Positions 12,087-23,814 of a DNA stretch of 64,000 bases are shown in pieces. Made by a program: the position numbers and the translations under genes. The stretch is from Cryptomeria japonica (Eukaryota; Streptophyta; Pinopsida; Cupressales; Cupressaceae). Location of the stretch: NCBI RefSeq assembly GCF_030272615.1, contig NC_081412.1:664790481-664854480 (forward strand), given 5' to 3'. The notes under the pieces were generated by a model. The model ran no database searches. It saw only the letters and a list, made by a program, of their open reading frames with translations, and was not told the DNA's origin. Position 1 is the first letter of the stretch, and every line of letters starts with the position of its first letter.

Positions 12087-13860
12087 ATGGAGCCATCCTC
12101 ATGCCAAAAATGGGAACAAAATAAGGAATTATGGACTGAAATATTGGATGGTGATCTCATGCCTTATCTTATGAAATCGTATGGTCAAGATCTCAGGACG
12201 AAAGATGATTTTGTGAAGGGATGGAGTAACGAAATTCTTAGTGCTTTCGGAGCTGAATTCAGAGTTGATGAGGCCTTCATAATGGAAATTATTGGTCTAC
12301 AAATGCAAGGTAAAATTTTTAATAGAGAACAAAAGGCATTAGAAGAACCTCTGTCCATGTTCTTCGACAAATAGAGAGAAAGGGATAGGGTGAGGAAAAT
12401 AGAAGATGGGGGATACAACAGAAAGGATCTCTTAAGTCTCTAGGAAGATGTAGCAGAGCTTATAATGAGGTACATCACTTTGGATGGCCGTTATGCTAGT
12501 ATTTTTTCCCTATCACTTCACCATTTTAAATCATTTTAGGCATGATAGGAAAATTTCTATCTTTTTATTTACTCTCTTCCTTGTAGCATAGCCTCTCAAA
12601 TCATGCCAAAAATAGTGAAAGCCCTATATTACATTAGGGATTAATTCTACTTATCATGGAATATGCTAAAGTGCATGAGGTCAAACCCTTCCTTGTCCAA
12701 AGTATTGATAAAAACCCTATTTCCTCGGATTGTCCTATTTATGAAGTGGCGTCAGACACTAAAATTGATGAGAAAGAGTTGGGTGAAATGGCCATGGACT
12801 AGCAAGACCTTCAGGTGTCTAATGACCTAGATTACCATCCCATGGAGGATGAGGGACGCCCCAAAAGGCTACCCCTGGCACCAACAGTAGTAGAAAAAGT
12901 AAAACCTTCCCTAGACTTGTTGCTAAAAAGTTCAACACCCCTCCCTCCAATCCCTAGGAGTTGGGCCCTAATATTTCTAAAAAGCAAAAAGTAGGGAAAG
13001 CGGTGGACAAAAGAGGTAAAGGGGAGGATGAAATCAAATTAGATATTCCCCTCAATGTGGACTAGGTGGACCTAGGAGATAACAAAAGTGAGGAGGTGAA
13101 TATTGATGTGCTCTTGGCTAATTCAACCAATTGCCAGGAGAAATAGCTAGGAGAAGTGTTTCCATTGGGTTATCAACAAAATCCTCTTTTTAAAATAGGA
13201 TATCAAAGATATAACAAATAATTTCATAGAGAATCCAATGCTAGATAAAACTGATAAGCTCCTGAAGATGACTCAAAAGCTAACTGATGATATGAGGATT
13301 ATGAAAACTAAGCATGAGGTTAGAATTGCTAATCTGTAGAAGGAGATGGACGAATTAAAGAGAAAACTCAAGGGTTTGGTGTAAATTAGTAAAGAGGCCA
13401 TGAGTAGTAGTGCAGAGGGTCTAAAATGGGTGAATGAGAAAATATCTGATCAGAAAGCCCAAACTCTTAGTAGTTTGTCGCCCTCAACAGCCAAGTCAAA
13501 AAAGAGGAATCTAGACCTAAATCTACAAGGTGTGGATATGCAAGTGTCAACTAGACCTTCCACCAAGACAAGAAGCAATAGCCAGGAGAAAGGCACCACA
13601 AGATTCATAATGGAGGATCTTGAAGAAATAAGTAAAAATATAATCCAGAAGAATTCCAAGCTCATGAAAGCTCTTGGCTAGATCTATGTTAAATTTTTGG
13701 TAGTTTGCTCAAGTTTATCTATTTTTTCTTATCGGGCTCTATGGGGTGTTTTCCTTGTTTCTGTTCTAGGTTGTTGTTGGTTTGACCTTTTTTTTGGATT
13801 TGGGTTTTGGGTTCTTGTAAAACCCATTTTATCTTAATAAAAACCAACATCTTTAGTATT
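12087..13860 (+). pseudogene. Unclassified TE ORF remnant (helical N-part plus coiled-coil C-part)
   Basis: A 95-codon open frame at 12087-12374 (MEPSSCQKW...) continues in the same sense beyond a stop into further coding-like sequence to about 12530. Worn Ser/Pro/acidic linker sequence and a Lys/Glu-rich coiled-coil segment (13250-13680, including MSSSAEGLKWVNEKI) follow. A hydrophobic tail and a TG-rich 3' region ending in ATCTTAATAAAA (about 13850) close it. I do not recognise the family. The shared tail with 8640-9600 (minus) supports a mobile repeat rather than a host gene. Confidence 0.45.
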
Positions 13861-15100
13861 TTAATGCACCACATTACAATATTCCTTCAATGCATTCTAC
13901 TATTCATTAGCAATTGATCTAGATATTAATTTTGTAGCTCAATCAATCAAACTACACATTATTGACATACATCAGTATGCTTATATATTTTTATGAGTGG
14001 CCTTTGCCACATTCAAGAATTTAATTTGAAATTAATAAAATGCCATTATGTATTAAGATCATTGTTAAAAAAGTTAGTATCCTCTCTAATGATGAAACTA
14101 AATAGAGAAAACTAAAAAAGTGAATCATTCATCCCTAGGAAATGGATGTGTCATTACTCATTATAATTTATATTAATGAAACTATATAGTTAAAAAACAC
14201 GACAAATGTTACATCCATAGAAGAATAAATAATTTATTACTTGTGGTTCATTGACTTTACAGTGCCTTTATTAGTTTGTGTTGTATCACTCACTAAAAAT
14301 TAAATTATAGGTAACAAGTAGTTATTGGACATAAAACAAACCAAAGAAAGGGGTTAAAAAATAATTATTTTAAGCACATAAAGATTGAAAAATAAAGTTA
14401 ATTTGAACTAAGAACATATTAAAATGCATTAAATAATAATTTAGAGTTTAAATTATATTTTTGCGAAATAAAATTTAGCAAAAAATGTCAAATTAGAAAT
14501 CGTGGGAGAAAAATATGGTCAATCGCACTTGATTATAAAATGGTCGATACAAATGTTGTGTAACAAGTACAATAATCCAATTCATAAGTGGTGATTTTAA
14601 GTAATTATGGTCCTATAATAATATAAATTTATAATGCTAAGGAAATTATTTTATTCATATAGATCACATATATTTGATGATATTGGTGAATAGGTTAGTT
14701 AATTAAAACATGCCTTCAAAATTCTAGATGATTCTCTTATAGAATGTGTAATCTACCATGGTGAAAATATTTTGATGTAAAATCTTTATAAATATTAGTG
14801 TAGCAAGATTTAATACATATTAGATCAATCTATTAAAATTTTCTAACAATTTGGACCACTCTTGTTTCATTCTTTCACTAAAAATAAAACAATGAATTCA
14901 AATTATTTGATAATTATTATTTTTTAACTAAGAAAAGTGTTGATAGATGATTAAATTATTCGGTTGGTATTGAAAGTATACATCATGAGAAAATAAGACG
15001 AAAAATCTTTCATCCTTTCTCAATATTATAATTGAAAAAAAGAACATTTACATACCATTTGCACTTCCTCCAATAAAAATAAGATAATATGTACAAATTT
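13861..15100. other. AT-rich intergenic stretch, nothing recognised
   Basis: Very AT-rich; no open frame with a domain and no terminal repeat seen. Confidence 0.5.
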
Positions 15101-15720
15101 AACAAATACTTAAAAAATGACCTTGATTATCATCTAAAAAATCATTAAATATAGCTCACTTGCATTGAATTCAACTTAACTTAAATTAGAAAATTAATTA
15201 ATATATTTAAAAATATATTATTAATTACACCATCTTCAATACGCAAAGTAATAAATTAAAAAAGAGAAACAATCCAATTTTTAATATCTTAAAAATATCT
15301 TCTTCCCACAAGTGGTAGTCATATTTTTATATTTTTGAAATCAAATGATGACCAAAATATGAATCAAACAAAACAAAAAGTTGAAATTAAAAATATAAAT
15401 ATTTTTAATTAATTATATTAAATAATTCTTAAATAAATTATAATATATAATGAATAAAATAATTTTTAAATAAATAAATTTGGAGACGTCCATGTGAAAG
15501 TCTTAAAGGAGACTAGTCATAATAAAAGTAGACCAAGAAAAAGTCTTTAGAGGAATATAAAGTCATTATAAAGTCTAGCGTTTGTCCACGAAAACCCACT
15601 CGCAGGTCTAACCATCATGTCTTGTGTTTTGTTTTGAAAGGAGTGATGCACTATCAAGTTTTCTCATCCTTTCATAACTCATTGATATGGTTTTTGAGTT
15701 TACTAATTTAAATTCTTAGG
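15100..15720 (+). pseudogene. RLP gene relic: 5' flank joined to 3' flank, coding sequence lost
   Basis: 15100-15620 resembles the upstream region of the RLP gene at 57.5 kb (shared AT-rich blocks, the GTTTGTCCA motif at about 15590, and the start context CATCATGTCT with ATG at 15617-15619). From 15622 the sequence instead matches the region downstream of that gene (TTGTGTTTTGTTTT, then AAGTTTTCTCATCCTTTCAT, compare 60618-60680). The roughly 3-kb coding region is missing between ATGTCT and the 3' flank. This is a deletion scar of an RLP copy, not a gene. Confidence 0.7.
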
Positions 15721-15849
15721 AGATTTATTTTTGTTTAAATAATTAAAATGTGATTTAATAATATATTAAATTATTTTAGTATTAGATACAAAAGAGAGAG
15801 TCTAATTAATTTAAAATTAAAATTGATATATACTAGTTCACGGTTCTTT

Positions 15850-16245
15850 TAGTGTATTTGTGTCTCTAACATTTCTAAGATATATTATTGATCTAGTGGA
15901 AAACATAACATGCACCTTAAAGCTTAGGTACAAGATCGATGCTCTTATGGTTCTAAAATGACACCTATTTGCAGGGTTGCAATAGAGGGAATACCCAATC
16001 TCCCTTTGTAAGAGACCTCTTATTTTTTGTCTCAATCTACTTCTTGTTTCATCCTAGATGTTATGACTTGAGAAAATTCTTATTAAGGATTTGAAGTATC
16101 TCTTGTTGGTTTTGAATGTAATCCTCTACTACATAATCTTTGGGATGAATCTATATAAATAGTGAAGGGTATCCACAAAGAGCCTCAAATAGAATCATCT
16201 TTGTTGATGTATGAAATGATATGTTATTCCACCACTCCATGAATG
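15850..16245 (-). mobile_element. Ty3/gypsy integrase C-terminal fragment
   Basis: The minus strand reads motifs of the gypsy integrase end: WWNNISFHTSTKMILFEALCG, a worn linker, then KGDWVFPLLQP and a segment resembling LxPRFYGPY. This is typical of chromodomain-type gypsy elements. It is a short broken fossil. A related and longer fragment lies at 50310-51170 on the same strand. Confidence 0.75.
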
Positions 16246-16369
16246 AAATTGTTTTGAATCGTCAAACCTAAAGAAGTTTCTTAACATTGATATATGTAAT
16301 GCATGTCTAAGATCATTCCCTATAGGTCATTTGTCTCTTGAATAAAAACACAAGTTAAAGTTAATTAGA

Positions 16370-16740
16370 CTAGAATACAAACAAACAAGACATGCAAACT
16401 TGAAGGCTAAGATAGGACATAGAAATAAGCTTATGAGCATTGAATAGATCTTGAATAGATATCGTAAACTTTCATGTCAAAATGATGAAAGGATAACTCA
16501 ATACATAGCTACATCTTTATTCCTATTTAATCTTAGGATAAAATGATCTTGATTATCATCTAAAAAAGTTTGAATACATTTTATTTAAGTTGATTATTGA
16601 AATTGACAAATTAAATAATTATATTTTTAGTGTATTATTAATTATATATCTTTAATATAAAAATCAATAAATTAGAAAAAGTAATAATATAGTCAATTGT
16701 AAATCTATCCAATAGCAAAATACTTGTTGTAGGATTGAAC
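16370..16740. repeat. Duplicated RLP-cluster flank segment (copy A)
   Basis: This segment is clearly similar to 29455-29815: both contain ACAAGACATG, GGCTAAGATAGG, ATAGATCTT, GTAAACTTTCAT and later ATTATCATCTAAAAA. Its second half also resembles the RLP upstream blocks at 15110, 48360 and 57060. It is a non-coding unit of the RLP cluster duplication. Confidence 0.65.
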
Positions 16741-18120
16741 GGGAGATATCGTAGATGGAGGATATTCTCACTCCTTCGCTGGCTATTCATTTCTCGCAGG
16801 TTGTTCGCCCTCCGAAATCTGACAAACCTCCTTTAGAGTCTGAGGGTTGGTGAGCATTCTAGAATGGAGGACGTTAGGTAGAGTCGTCTAGAAGCGACAA
16901 CAAATTCTCTAAACATCAAAAGTAAAGGCAAGATGTATGAATAAGTAGGAGAATCTTCACATTTCCAGAACTTTGGAAATTCAGAGGGTTTCTATAAGCC
17001 TTGATATGAAAGACCACTTTGCTCAAAGATACTATAAGCATACCAAAGTCTTAAAAGGAAAAATTGTGTTTCTTTTGTAATGCACAACCAAGTTTAATCT
17101 ACCTTTCATATCCGATTGATATGGTTTTTGCAAAGCAACACTCAAGGAAAATAGTAGAAATAGACTTTAATTAAATAATAAAGATTATTTAAATTAAAGG
17201 ATTAAAATTATAATTAATTAAATAATTAATATTTAATTAATATTTAGAAAAGGGTTAAAGATTAATTGAATAGAGATACAAATTGAAATTGAATTTATTT
17301 AAATAATAAAGATTATTTAAATTGAGGATTAAAAATCACAATTAATTAAATAATAAATATTTAATTAACATTAGAAAATGGTTTAAATGATTAAACGACG
17401 ATAGAATTGAAATTGAATAATTAGTAAGATGATGATGAATATGAAATTAGAAGAATAAGATTAATTAACTTAATTAAATAATTAAAAAAATTATTTAATC
17501 AATTAGACGAATAATTAATACACTTAGCATGACATTATCATGAACTAATATTGCTTGAGATGGGACATCTTGTATATTTTTTGAAGCGAATCTAATTTAT
17601 GAAGAGGTTCATAATAGTTCAATTCAAGTGGGCCTCAAAGTTCCACAACACTTTAACTTGGCTTTACAAATGATCAAATACAAAAAATCTAAGTGAAATA
17701 GATAATTCACTTGTAATAGGTGAAGTTTAGGTGGAAAATAGCACTACCAAGATATAATACTACGTAGTTTAAAAAAAAGATGACTTCAAGATTGTAATTA
17801 AATTGTTTTGATAAAGCTATGCAAAGTGGTATATAGAAGATTCAAAAAACTACCCACACTCCACTACCTTCTATGCATGCTTATCAACCTCCATTATCTA
17901 CCTATATCATTAATTAATTAAATTATCTTGTGTGTCTCTATAATGATATATCAAATTACATTTTAATTATTTCAGAAACTCCAATACATATACAGATGAT
18001 AAAATATCAATTTAAAAATAAACTTACACTCGATCTTTAAATTATTAAAGACATACGTATAACTTTAACATATTAATAAAATCCATTTATCTTTATCAAA
18101 AACATATTAATCTAATATTC
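16741..18120. other. AT-rich spacer with a tandem duplication
   Basis: Apart from a GC-richer patch at 16740-16900 there is no coding signal. 17155-17410 holds two copies of a roughly 125-bp AT-rich block (AATAAAGATTATTTAAATT recurs). It resembles the AT-rich 3' part of gypsy LTRs but no termini were identified. Confidence 0.5.
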
Positions 18121-18459
18121 AATAGAATACTATTAATTTTCCAACATCTTGAAATTCTTTACCATCACTGATACAAGTACGTAAAAATCATTATTTTGAA
18201 AAAATAAAAAAAAACGATATAAATCAGTTACTAATGGTTGAGAAAACTTCGTTGTGTATTCATCCTTCTAAAACAGAACACATCTCTTACGTTTAGAAAG
18301 TCATTATTACATTAAAAACATAACAGGTCTTAAATTATATAAAAATACTTTGAAATGTCCAAACGTGTCGTGAAAGTTATTTAGAAAGCATTAAACAAAG
18401 GGTTGGAAATATACATTGGGAGTGCCTCGGCCTTCGTCTTTACAGTTCATTGTACCTTC
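18121..18459 (-). other. 3' flank of RLP copy 1
   Basis: Read on the minus strand, it aligns with the sequence after RLP copy 2 (shared AATGTAATAATG, then TTTCT.AACGT, then AAGTTTTCTCA). The shared AATGTAATAATG lies 130 bases or so beyond the stop codon and may belong to the polyadenylation region. Confidence 0.55.
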
Positions 18460-21447
18460 TCAACTTGGTTGTCCAAAGAGGTGCGGCATAAGACTATTCA
18501 GAAAACTGAAATATTCATTTCTCCATCTGATTTGGAAGCCCAACACTGCAATTACAGTGGCAAATCCAACCCCATAACTCAATCCCACCGCCACTGCCCA
18601 CCATCTCTTCATTTCTTCACCCTCTTGCTCTGTCTCTATTTTATGCAATTCTTCTTGGTTTCCTTCGCTGCCCTTCCCACCAAAACCAGGGTTAAGTGTT
18701 CTATTTTCTAATGGAGGACCATGTAGATCTGGATTTCCTGCAAAAGAAGAAGCCTCAAAGGTTGCAAATTGTTTGCCTTGCGGTATCAAACCAGAAAGCA
18801 TGTTGTCTGAAACATTCAAAACTGCAAGGAATGTGAGATTCACAAGCTCTGAGGGAATCTTTCCAGACAATTTGTTTCCTGAGAGATCCAGGGACTCCAG
18901 TTTAACTAAGTTTCCCACAGATTCTGGAATGGAACCATTCAACTTGTTTGCTGAAAAGTTCAAAGCATTTAGATTCTTGAGAAGACCTACTTCTGAAGGA
19001 ATATTGCCTGATAGATTGTTGTTTGATAGGTCCATAAATCTAAATGCCTTAAATATCTTTTCATATGGACTTTCCCGCCCTTTAACCCAAAGAGTAACTT
19101 GATCCCAGATCGTGAAGCCAAAATCACCGAAGCTATTCGAACTACTAGCAACCTCAGCAAACTCTAATTCTTGAATACATGATTCATCAACCATAGCATA
19201 TAGCTTTCCTAGATCTTTAGGAATAGATCCTGATAAATAATTGTGAGATAAATCTAAAATCTGTAGAGAGTAGAGCTGAAGCAGGAAGGCCGGAACAGTG
19301 CCTTCAAATTTATTTGAAGCCAAGCCCAGAATTCGGAGATTTCTCAGCTCTCCAATGAAAACAGGGATGTTTCCTTCAATTTGGTTGCTTCCCACATCAA
19401 AGACTTCTAGGCCTGTACAATTTATAATAGATGAAGGAATTGTACCTTGTAAATTGTTGCCATAGAGATTTAGTGTTTGAAGACCAATCAGATTTCCCAG
19501 TTGCTCTGGAATTTCCCCCTGCAAATCATTCTCAGCCAAATTTAGAAACGTCATGCCATTACATCTCCCCAAATTTGCAGGAATGGTGCCCCTAATATTG
19601 TTCTTTGACAAGTCCAGAATTTCAAACTGACTTGTATTTGTGCAGAATGAAGGTGGAATTTCTCCACTTAAATTGTTTCTTGACAAAAGAAAATTTTGAG
19701 CGTACGTTGTAGCAGGGAGGGAACCACTGAAATTATTCTCTGAAACATCAAAAAAATACATCGATCTCTTAAAAGATGGAATAGAGCCCTGCAACTTGTT
19801 TCTTTTCAAGTCCACCATGATGAATTCCCTGGATATTACCGAGGACAGAGAACCTTCTAGCTGGTTATTGGAAAGAGAGAGCATATTGAGAGCGGGAAGA
19901 TCCCACAACCAATTAGGAAATTTTCCTACAATTTTGTTATCTGACAGGTCCAGGTCTACTAGTGAATATTGGGTGGATAGAAAAGCAGGAAAATCGCCTT
20001 CAATATTACGAGAGCTCAATCGCAGGGATTCCAGGTGGGCAAACGTTGGAATCCAAGTTGAAGAAATACTAACTGTAAAGCTGTTCTTAGAAAGGCTCAA
20101 TTGTCGAAGCTGAGTTAAATTATCCATCGACGAAAGAGAAAGGCTCCCTGTTAAATTATTGTAATCAAGTAATAGTTTTTCTAGTCTAGGTGAGTTTAAA
20201 AGGGCATCTGGTATTTTTCCTGAGAGCTGATTATATTCCAGATTGAGGCTTCTCAATAGAGGAAGACAACCAATAGAGTGTGGTATATTGCCCGTCAATT
20301 TGTTTCTGGAAAGATTAATAAATGAAAGTAGTAAAACTTCCCCAAATACAGATCCAAAGGGAGGTATGTCCCCTGTTAAAGTGTTCATTGCCAGATCCAA
20401 ATTCTGAAGTTCAGTCAAGTTTACAAAGAAAGGAGGTATATCCCCTGCTAAGAAGTTATGTGAAAGATCCAAATTCTTTAGTTCAGTAAAGTTTACAAAG
20501 AAAAGGGGAGTCTTTCCTTCTAAACTGTTAAACGCGAGGTTAAGGTTTGCTATCGACGAAGATTGGTATGGAATGAAAGAAAGGTTTCCACCAAACAGGT
20601 TACCTGACAGGTCAAGATTTCTGAGGCTTGAACGAGGCATAAAATTTGAACCGTTAAGACCACACCAAGACAGATCAAGGGAGACCAAGGAAGAGACATT
20701 CTGAAACCAAGCTGGCAATGGGGAATAAAATTGATTGTATGAAAGATGGAGATGGGATAAGTGAGTGAGATTTAGGAAAGAAGGTATCACACCTGAAAGT
20801 CCACAAAAAGAAAGGTGAATCTCCCTAAGATTAGAGAGGCTGCTGAGGCCATTACTCCACTGATCATTTGCCATCGACAGATTCACACGATTCATAGCTA
20901 GGTACTCCAGACTTCTCAGATCCTTAATCCATTCTCCAAACGCCCTGCTCTCCAAGGGAAAATCAATAGCTGATGAGATATCGAGGTGGCGCAAGGTTGT
21001 GATATTCCCCAATTCCACGGGGACCTCACCCACAAATCCAGCATATGCCAAGCTAAGGAAAGTAAGGCTCTGAAGCTACGCCAAGTGAGGAGATATGGAA
21101 GTAGCATTGAAATAATTGTATCCGAGATCCAGGTGCTGAAGATTCTGCAGATTAAACAGCGATGGATGTATCGCCCCACTAAGACTCTTGTTATGCTCAT
21201 CATATCTTTCAGCAAAGCGGTCTTTGAGATCAAGGCTAATGACATAGCCTGAATGGTAGTCGCAACGAATACCCATCCACTGACAACAATTGCAGCCCTG
21301 CCACGAGGATAACCGACCCATGGGATCGACAAGACCTCCATTGAAATCTAGCAGGTAACTTCTTTCATCAGCTGGGCATCCATTGATGAAGGGGTATATC
21401 ATCGCTGAGGCCAAAGTGAGATTCAGCCAGAATGAAACCAAAGACAT
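18460..21447 (-). pseudogene. LRR receptor-like protein gene, copy 1, one in-frame stop
   Basis: Intronless frame of 995 codons plus stop, encoding a plant RLP: a surface receptor without a kinase, usually working with a kinase partner in defence or development. In order: a signal peptide (1 to about 23, MSLVSFWLNLTLASAM); an LRRNT cap (about 27-66) with NCCQWMGIRC; 28 LRRs of the xxLxxLDLSxNxLxGxIP type; a non-LRR island containing VTLWVKGRESPYEKIF; four more LRRs; an acidic stretch; and one membrane helix with a GxxxG pattern (WWAVAVGLSYGVGFATVIAVLGF). A short tail ending FGQPS follows. Four LRRs after the island is the usual RLP plan. A single TAG (21076-21078, codon 124) interrupts the frame in LRR3, where copy 2 has Lys. 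No frameshift is seen. It is probably a recent pseudogene; a sequencing error or polymorphism cannot be excluded. The ATG at 21447 is chosen because ATGTCT is shared with the other copies. Confidence 0.9.
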
Positions 21448-21483
21448 GATGATTGTATGCGAGTTCCCGTAGACACACTAACT

Positions 21484-21491
21484 TATTTATA
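21484..21491 (-). promoter_or_regulatory. Possible TATA box of RLP copy 1
   Basis: Minus-strand TATAAATA lies 36 bases upstream of the ATG at 21447. If used, the 5' leader would be only about 5-10 bases, which is unusually short, so the assignment is tentative. Confidence 0.35.
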
Positions 21492-21979
21492 ATCGGGGAA
21501 TCACACATAATATTCAACCTATCTGCCGTCTTTGGGTGTTATTTATTTAAAAGATTATTTTATTTATTACATAAAATTATTTATTTAACATTTATTTTAT
21601 ATTGATTATTATTTTATTTTTCTTCTCATTATATCTCTCAATATATACTTTGATTCTTATCGTCATCGGCTTTTATTTTTAAATATATGAATGTCATAGC
21701 CACTTGCATAAAGAATTCTTCTTTTTTAATTTTTTATTCTTATAAAAATCATTTAGATTTATAATGGATTGTATTGTTTTTTTTTTAATTAATTTATTAA
21801 TGTGTACATTGAAGATGATGTATTTTATAATATATTCTCTTAACTTTTTAATTTAGGTTAAGTTGAAGTCCAACTCAATTTAGATGTATTTTATGATATT
21901 TAGATGATCATTGAGATAATTTTTTAAAATATCTATCAATGGTTGGAAATTCAAATTTACTGATGTTTCTAAAACCGAT
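21492..21979. other. Upstream region of RLP copy 1, AT-rich
   Basis: AT-rich sequence with AAATAAATAATTTT-type blocks also present upstream of copy 2. No gene. Confidence 0.4.
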
Positions 21980-23160
21980 GGATGAGATTTGACAAATGAG
22001 GCTCGAGATCAGCTATTAGATGACTTCAGCTAACAGTGAAGGACTATTGCAGATTCCAAAACTTCATATCATTTATGGCACATTGTGTTAAAGTTGTCCT
22101 TCGACAAAATGGGAAACAAAAAATAAATTTTAAAATTGATGAGTTAACGAAGGTGGGAAAAAAATTAGCAGGTGGAACTTCACCCTTGGTGGATCAAAAC
22201 ATGGCATAAACTGAGACCTCAACTATGGGGATGCCCTATTCACAACTCATCAAGAGATTGCAGATTTATAAGAATTTTACTTGGCAATTATGATTTTGTA
22301 TTGAGCTTGATACTGCAAATTTTAAAAGGGGGTTTGACAACAAGAAAAGGATGTGTAGAAGATACATATTTATTACCAGGTGATGTGAATAGAGGCATTG
22401 GGGATAATATATCCTACAGGCGATCAAATCATTATGATATTTTATTCATACTTCATCATGGAGGTGACATACTTCAAGAAACATTTGTTTCTTGGTTTTA
22501 AGAGAATTTCCAAATTGGAAACACTAAATTAGTTTTGTGGCATTAAATCAGATAAAACAAAGAGGTGGAGTACTTTTGCAGGGCCAATAGTTGTTGAATA
22601 GGGACATGGATACCCCTATTCATCTGGATTCTAGCAAAAGACAAATGGGCTTCCTTGAAGAGATTGGAGATAAGAGGTTGAAATTTATCTTGCAATATGA
22701 CTACTAGCTTGTTATTCACGCAACAAGGGCTATTCAAGGTGGTGATTTCTTATTTGCAGACAACAAATATAGGGTAAACATAGACATTTCCTCCATGTTT
22801 TTAGTGATCGATTTGCGAAAGCAAAAATGTTATGTGTGAGGATTTTTAAAGGGTAGGTATTAGGTAGCATAAACATCGATGATTTCAAATGCATTCCAAT
22901 TTCTATGGATTTTTACAAGATGCATTAGGATGTTCCCAAATTTCCCCTTGTTCTACTTGATGATGAGGAAGAATATCAAGACAATTGGCATGTGGCAATC
23001 AGGGCTTATAAATTCCTTTTGAATTGGACAAAGATTGAGACCAATGAAGATCCTAAGTGGGTTAAATCCTACGTCCATCTAGAAGGACTAGAATGGAACA
23101 TGTAGACCAAGGACATCCATCCATTCGAGGAAGCAAATGAAGACTAGAGAACAACTTCAT
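21980..23160 (+). pseudogene. Unrecognised coding relic
   Basis: Plus-strand sequence of coding character (fewer AT runs, long partly open frames, one 109-codon frame at 22172-22501) broken by stops and frame changes. One stretch (22880-23140) reads FPLVLLDDEEEYQDNWHVA and then WVKSYVHLEGLEW. It matches no family I can name. A mobile-element ORF or a dead host gene are both possible. Just after it, 23160-23810 is AT-rich spacer with nothing recognised. Confidence 0.35.
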
Positions 23161-23814
23161 GAGTCTATCTGAGGTGAGTCTATCTTTTAAGATTTTGTTT
23201 AGATTGATGTTATGCTTTTAGGGTTGTTTGGAATTTGTTTGGTCAGATCTAGGTTGATGGTAGATTCATTTTTGGTTAGCTTGGATCCTTTTTGGGTTGG
23301 AAAAAATTATTTTGGTCTCTATTATTATGTTATATTCTAGGATCTTTCATATGTTTCATGGACTATTAACAAAATTCAATCAATCTAATGGGAGTTGACC
23401 CTTCTAGTTGTTTAACTACCAATTTAAAAATATCTATACAAAATTTATATACAAATTAGACATATTTTATCATAATTTCATAAAATTATCTTTTTTGACT
23501 CTTAAAATCAATGTGATATATTGCATGTAAAACTTTGGTTAATATCATAAAATATTGTTTTAGAAAGAAAACTCCTAAGACTTTAAATTAGTAATTTCAT
23601 AATTAGAATTTAGTACATTAAAATATCATTTTGTAAAATTATTACAAGTAAAAGACATTAAGATGGATCTCATTTTATGACTAATTAATAGATATAATAT
23701 ATTGTATTGAATTTGATGCAATTAATAATATATTAAAAATATTATTGTTCAAATTTTTAATTTATATTGAGTAATCATTAGAGTTTGAATATGTTCCCTT
23801 TTCTTATTTTCATT

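Noticed and set aside
18403-18711. Plus-strand ORF opposite RLP copy 1, with others at 18773, 19796 and 20986
   Set aside because: Antisense shadows of the LRR-coding strand.
18460-21447. Receptor kinase or NBS-LRR gene
   Set aside because: No kinase or NB-ARC motifs; the protein ends shortly after one membrane helix, so it is an RLP.
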